In this document: one piece after another, positions 7,084 through 9,513 of the stretch
Layout of the letters: every line of letters begins with the position of its first letter
How positions within the stretch are numbered: position 1 is the stretch's first letter
DNA from: Chloroflexi bacterium RBG_13_51_52
GTDB lineage: Bacteria; Chloroflexota; Dehalococcoidia; Dehalococcoidales; RBG-16-60-22
Direction of reading: 5' to 3'
DNA length: 9,513 bases
Assembly: GCA_001796525.1 (NCBI GenBank)
Contig: MGMT01000068.1
Location: 3,033-12,545 of the forward strand
The notes under the pieces: generated by a model
The model's input: only the letters and a program-made list of their open reading frames with translations
Told to the model about the DNA's origin: nothing
Database searches by the model: none
Translations under genes and position numbers: made by a program

Positions 7084-7878
7084 TCAGACCAGCGCGGCTT
7101 CCCGGCGCCGTTTTTCCACCTCGGCAACAGGCAAATCGTAAAGCTGCCCGAGTTTTTCATCAGTCAGCAATGCCCCGGGTGAACCTTCGCCCCAGATAAG
7201 CCCGTCTTTCATCAGCACTACCCGGTCACAGGCAATGGGAAGAGCGCTTAAATCATGGGTCACAAACAGGGTGGTCAGTCCCCTAAGGTCGTGTATGCGT
7301 TTAACCAGCTCCATGATGTCGGTTTTCGCCCTCCAGTCCAGCGAAGCCGTAGGCTCGTCCAGCAGGAACAGCTCCGGCTCCTGCGCCAGGCAGCGGGCTA
7401 TGGCAACCCGCTGCTGCTCTCCGCCGGACAAATGCCCGATGGGGCGCCGCGCCAGATGGGTCATGCCCACCAGCTCCAGTGCTGTATCCACGATTTTCCA
7501 ATCGTGCGCAGCCGGCTTCCGGAACAGTCCAAGGCGACCATAACGACCTATCATAGCTACCTCGCGGACGTTCATCGGCATTCTGGGGTCTATGCTCTGC
7601 GCCTGCGGCACGTAGCCGACCTTTTTCCTTAGAGAATGGCCGTTGCCGGGAGTCAGTTGATGACCGAGTACGACCACCCGGCCGTGAAGCAGTTTACCCA
7701 TGCCGTTGATGATAGTAAGCAGCGTGGTCTTGCCGGCCCCGTTAGGCCCGACGATTCCGATAAACTCCCCGTGTTTGACCTTGAGAGACACGCCCCGGAG
7801 AGCAATATCCTCGCGGTAAGATACTACAGCATTATCAATGTCTATGGAGTAACCGTTTAGATTATTTACGCTCGCCAT
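7084..7878 (-). CDS. Metal ABC transporter ATP-binding protein (ZnuC/MntB type)
   Basis: This 264-residue ATPase has all expected motifs: Walker A GPNGAGKTT (44-52), Q-loop Q92 in YVPQ, signature LSGGEQQ (150-156), Walker B LFLLDE with D174 and E175, D-loop SLD and switch H208 in VTHD. IDPRMPMNVREV after the Q-loop is typical of the zinc/manganese uptake subfamily. It powers import together with the permease and the lipoprotein binding protein on either side of it. ATG 7878 lies 9 bp after the binding-protein stop, with a modest GAAAG site, so tight co-transcription and probably coupling are expected. Confidence 0.93.
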   Translation of the reverse strand: MASVNNLNGYSIDIDNAVVSYREDIALRGVSLKVKHGEFIGIVGPNGAGKTTLLTIINGMGKLLHGRVVVLGHQLTPGNGHSLRKKVGYVPQAQSIDPRMPMNVREVAMIGRYGRLGLFRKPAAHDWKIVDTALELVGMTHLARRPIGHLSGGEQQRVAIARCLAQEPELFLLDEPTASLDWRAKTDIMELVKRIHDLRGLTTLFVTHDLSALPIACDRVVLMKDGLIWGEGSPGALLTDEKLGQLYDLPVAEVEKRRREAALV

Positions 7879-7887
7879 AATCGCTTT

Positions 7888-8733
7888 CTATTCGCTGATG
7901 GAGCTTAATATTAGCTCTATGTTGTAATCGAGAGCTTTTTCCCAGGTATCGGTGTTCTCATAGCCGCCGGGAAAATTGGAAAGGACGATATGAGTAACTC
8001 CCAGTTCTTCGGCGAGGGACTTGCCTGATTCCCCACCCGTCTGCATGTTGTCGATAACCAGAGTCACCATTCCCGCTCTGCCCTGGTCCACCAGGTCTTT
8101 GATTACCTGCGGGGTAAATGTTTCCGGCCTGCCGTAGGTGGCGATAATGTTGAGTCCCGCCCATGCCACGAAACCGGCCTGCTGCTCATCGCACAGGACG
8201 TTGATTGCCGAAAGATTTACCTGTCCCAGCCTGGCGTTTACCTCTATTTCTTTAGCTGTTACCATAACCTTATATTCATCTGCGGCTTGCTGATATACCA
8301 CGCTATTGTCGGGGTCTATTTGTGACAGAGCTGCGGCGATTCTATCGGCGGCATCCCGCTGTACCTGCGGTGTCATCCAGTTGCCTGCCAGTTCAACCTT
8401 GACAGTGATAAGGTCCTCATTATCGGCCGAGGCAATTAAACCATCGGAGAACTTTTCCCCCTGCCAGTTATGGAGAATGAAAAGCTGGGCGTCAGCCAGT
8501 TCCTGGACATCACCCGGCTTGACATCGAAATGCCCGGGGCATTGCGCCGGAGGAATGATATTGACTACGTTAACCTTGTCCCCCCCAACGCGCTCGACTA
8601 TCTGGGCAATCAGGGATGTGCTGGTAACTATCTTCAATTTTGCGGATTTTTCCGTGGAACACCCGCCAAATAACACTCCCGCTCCCAGACTCAAAACCAG
8701 AATTGCGGCAAGAACAATACCTAATTTCTTCAA
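7888..8733 (-). CDS. Metal ABC transporter substrate-binding lipoprotein (ZnuA/TroA-like)
   Basis: This 281-residue protein has a lipoprotein signal peptide: positively charged MKK, a hydrophobic core, and lipobox LFGGC with C25 as lipidation site. The mature part is a TroA-type two-lobed metal-binding protein with IVTSTSLIAQIVERVGGD and CPGHFDVKP in place of the usual DPHxYE. H68 is therefore kept. The usual second histidine region (DPHxWLDP) reads GNWMTP, with N118 where a His is expected. The third region (HxAFxYF) reads CDEQQAGFV, starting at C181. H88 and C65 are other possible ligands. The metal cannot be named from this. The start is TTG 8733, with AAGGGAG about 9 nt upstream. It lies 39 bp after the regulator gene. 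Confidence 0.9.
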   Translation of the reverse strand: MKKLGIVLAAILVLSLGAGVLFGGCSTEKSAKLKIVTSTSLIAQIVERVGGDKVNVVNIIPPAQCPGHFDVKPGDVQELADAQLFILHNWQGEKFSDGLIASADNEDLITVKVELAGNWMTPQVQRDAADRIAAALSQIDPDNSVVYQQAADEYKVMVTAKEIEVNARLGQVNLSAINVLCDEQQAGFVAWAGLNIIATYGRPETFTPQVIKDLVDQGRAGMVTLVIDNMQTGGESGKSLAEELGVTHIVLSNFPGGYENTDTWEKALDYNIELILSSISE

Positions 8734-8772
8734 AACCTGTCTCTCCCTTCAATGCTTATAAACTGTTGGTCT

Positions 8773-9186
8773 CTAGTTACTATTTCTGCATTTTTCGCAA
8801 AGCCCGCTCATTACTATATGCTTGAAATCAGCGTTGAAATTATATTTTTCCTCGAGCAGGTCCTTTAAAGGTGTGAAAAGGTCTTCATCACACTTGATTG
8901 TCCGGCCGCACTTGCTGCATACAAGGTGATGGTGATGGCCTTCTTCCGAGTGGTGATAAATAAATCCTTCGCCGGTTTCGCTTTTATAAACACAGCCGTA
9001 ATTTTCCAGGAGGTCCAGCGTGCGGTAGATGGTGGACTTGTTGACTCCGGGCATCTTCGCCTGGACATGCCTTATGATTTCTTCGGCGGTGAGATGCCCC
9101 CTGGCTTCGTGGATGATGTCCACGATCAACATCCGCTGGGGAGTTAATTTGAGTCCTTTTTCCTTTAAAGTTTTAACGCAACTCAT
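8773..9186 (-). CDS. Fur-family metal-responsive transcriptional regulator
   Basis: This 137-residue repressor type has a winged helix with the Fur recognition helix NKSTIYRTLDLL (49-60), a histidine-rich stretch HHHH (84-87) and two CxxC pairs, C90/C93 and C130/C133, that hold a structural zinc in this family. The subfamily (Fur, Zur, PerR) cannot be fixed by eye; lying first in a metal-importer operon suggests Zur-like or similar control. I choose ATG 9186 rather than a TTG at 9207, because the TTG lies within the -10 element and could not be in the mRNA. The ribosome binding site is weak and the leader only about 14 nt. It likely represses its own operon through the palindrome at 9191-9208. 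Confidence 0.92.
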   Translation of the reverse strand: MSCVKTLKEKGLKLTPQRMLIVDIIHEARGHLTAEEIIRHVQAKMPGVNKSTIYRTLDLLENYGCVYKSETGEGFIYHHSEEGHHHHLVCSKCGRTIKCDEDLFTPLKDLLEEKYNFNADFKHIVMSGLCEKCRNSN

Positions 9187-9190
9187 TGTT

Positions 9191-9236
9191 ATTGCACCTG
9201 GTTGCAATTATATCGTGAAACACTCACTTTCGTCAA
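9191..9236 (-). promoter_or_regulatory. Promoter and operator of the metal-uptake operon
   Basis: On the minus strand TTGACG (9236-9231) and a perfect TATAAT (9212-9207) are spaced by 18 bp, with a start near 9200. The palindrome ATTGCA-N6-TGCAAT (9191-9208) covers the end of the -10 and the start point; 7 of 9 symmetric pairs match. A regulator bound there would block RNA polymerase. The first gene encodes a Fur-family protein, so autoregulation is the simple inference, though the palindrome is not a classical Fur or Zur box. Confidence 0.7.
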
Positions 9237-9245
9237 GCAGGAAAA

Positions 9246-9275
9246 TTGACAATAGTGAGTTGTAACTGTTATTAT
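9246..9275 (+). promoter_or_regulatory. Divergent promoter for the right-edge gene
   Basis: TTGACA (9246-9251), a perfect -35, and TATTAT (9270-9275) are spaced by 18 bp. Its -35 is only 9 bp from the -35 of the opposite promoter, so the two promoters share a compact control region and may compete or be co-regulated. Confidence 0.65.
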
Positions 9276-9288
9276 CCCGCTGAACAAC

Positions 9289-9305
9289 TGTAAAATTGAT
9301 TTACA
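9289..9305. repeat. TGTAAA-N5-TTTACA inverted repeat in the leader of the right-edge gene
   Basis: A perfect 6-bp inverted repeat with a 5-bp centre lies just after the expected transcription start and 5 bp before the ribosome binding site. The symmetry and position fit a repressor operator; an RNA hairpin there would be weak (AT-rich). Confidence 0.45.
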
Positions 9306-9322
9306 TCGTGAAAGGAGGGTGG

Positions 9323-9513
9323 ATGGCGAATAAAATCATAGTGCTTACAAAGGACGGGCAGTGGCTGGAGTTAGAGAACTGCTTTGTTGTGGGTGCTATT
9401 GAGTATCCTGATAAAGTGGTGTACCACAAGTACTTTTTTGCCAAATGTGAAAAAGAGACCATAAAGGAGATGTTTAACAGAGCTGAAAAATACGTTAATG
9501 AATTAAAAAAGGA
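9323..9513 (+). CDS. Unrecognised small protein, cut by the right edge
   Basis: An open frame of at least 63 codons begins at ATG 9323, with a strong AAAGGAGG at 9311-9318 and a promoter upstream, so it is a real gene. The visible part begins MANKIIVLTKDGQWLELENC, has a hydrophobic/aromatic middle (VVYHKYFFAKCEKE) and then a charged helix-like segment rich in K and E. C20 and C42 are the only cysteines seen. I do not recognise a family, and the end lies outside the window. Its divergent position next to the Fur-family operon allows, but does not show, a link to metal homeostasis. Confidence 0.75.
   Translation, partial: MANKIIVLTKDGQWLELENCFVVGAIEYPDKVVYHKYFFAKCEKETIKEMFNRAEKYVNELKK

Noticed and set aside
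7065..7160. Longer N-terminus for the permease starting inside the ATPase gene
   Set aside because: The extra 32 residues overlap the ATPase coding region and are not family-like; ATG 7064 gives a normal ABC-3 N-terminus.
9187..9207. Upstream TTG start for the Fur-family regulator
   Set aside because: The TTG lies in the -10 element, upstream of the expected transcription start.

Overview
The window reads as a moderate-GC bacterial chromosome segment. I lean towards an anaerobe, possibly Chloroflexota (Dehalococcoidia-like), because the N-terminal domain of the large kinase resembles proteins I associate with that group. This assignment is tentative and rests on recall, not on a search.

Left part (1-1052). 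The minus-strand gene at the left edge looks like a UGSC-family selenoprotein. Its frame is interrupted by one UGA. It then stays open to the window edge, and a perfect 7-bp hairpin lies directly after the UGA, placed like a bacterial SECIS element. An AT-rich intergenic region of about 500 bp follows. It holds a nested hairpin of unknown identity, an extended -10 promoter and a set of ATCAGATA repeats ahead of the kinase.

Middle (1053-5580). A two-gene plus-strand signalling operon encodes a 1353-residue soluble histidine kinase and a single-domain response regulator. The kinase has an unassigned N-terminal domain, two tandemly duplicated GAF-like domains, four PAS domains, and HisKA plus HATPase domains. 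A hairpin resembling a terminator follows. The pair has no DNA-binding output domain of its own.

Right part (5629-9236, minus strand). A five-gene metal-uptake operon runs, in transcription order, Fur-family regulator, lipoprotein metal-binding protein, ATPase, membrane permease (ABC-3/ZnuB type), and a class I SAM methyltransferase translationally coupled to the permease by an ATGA overlap. One good sigma-70 promoter with a palindrome over its -10 drives it, which suggests autoregulation by the Fur-family protein. The binding protein departs from the usual zinc/manganese ligand pattern, so the metal is uncertain.

From 9246 a divergent promoter with a perfect -35 reads into an unrecognised small gene cut by the right edge.
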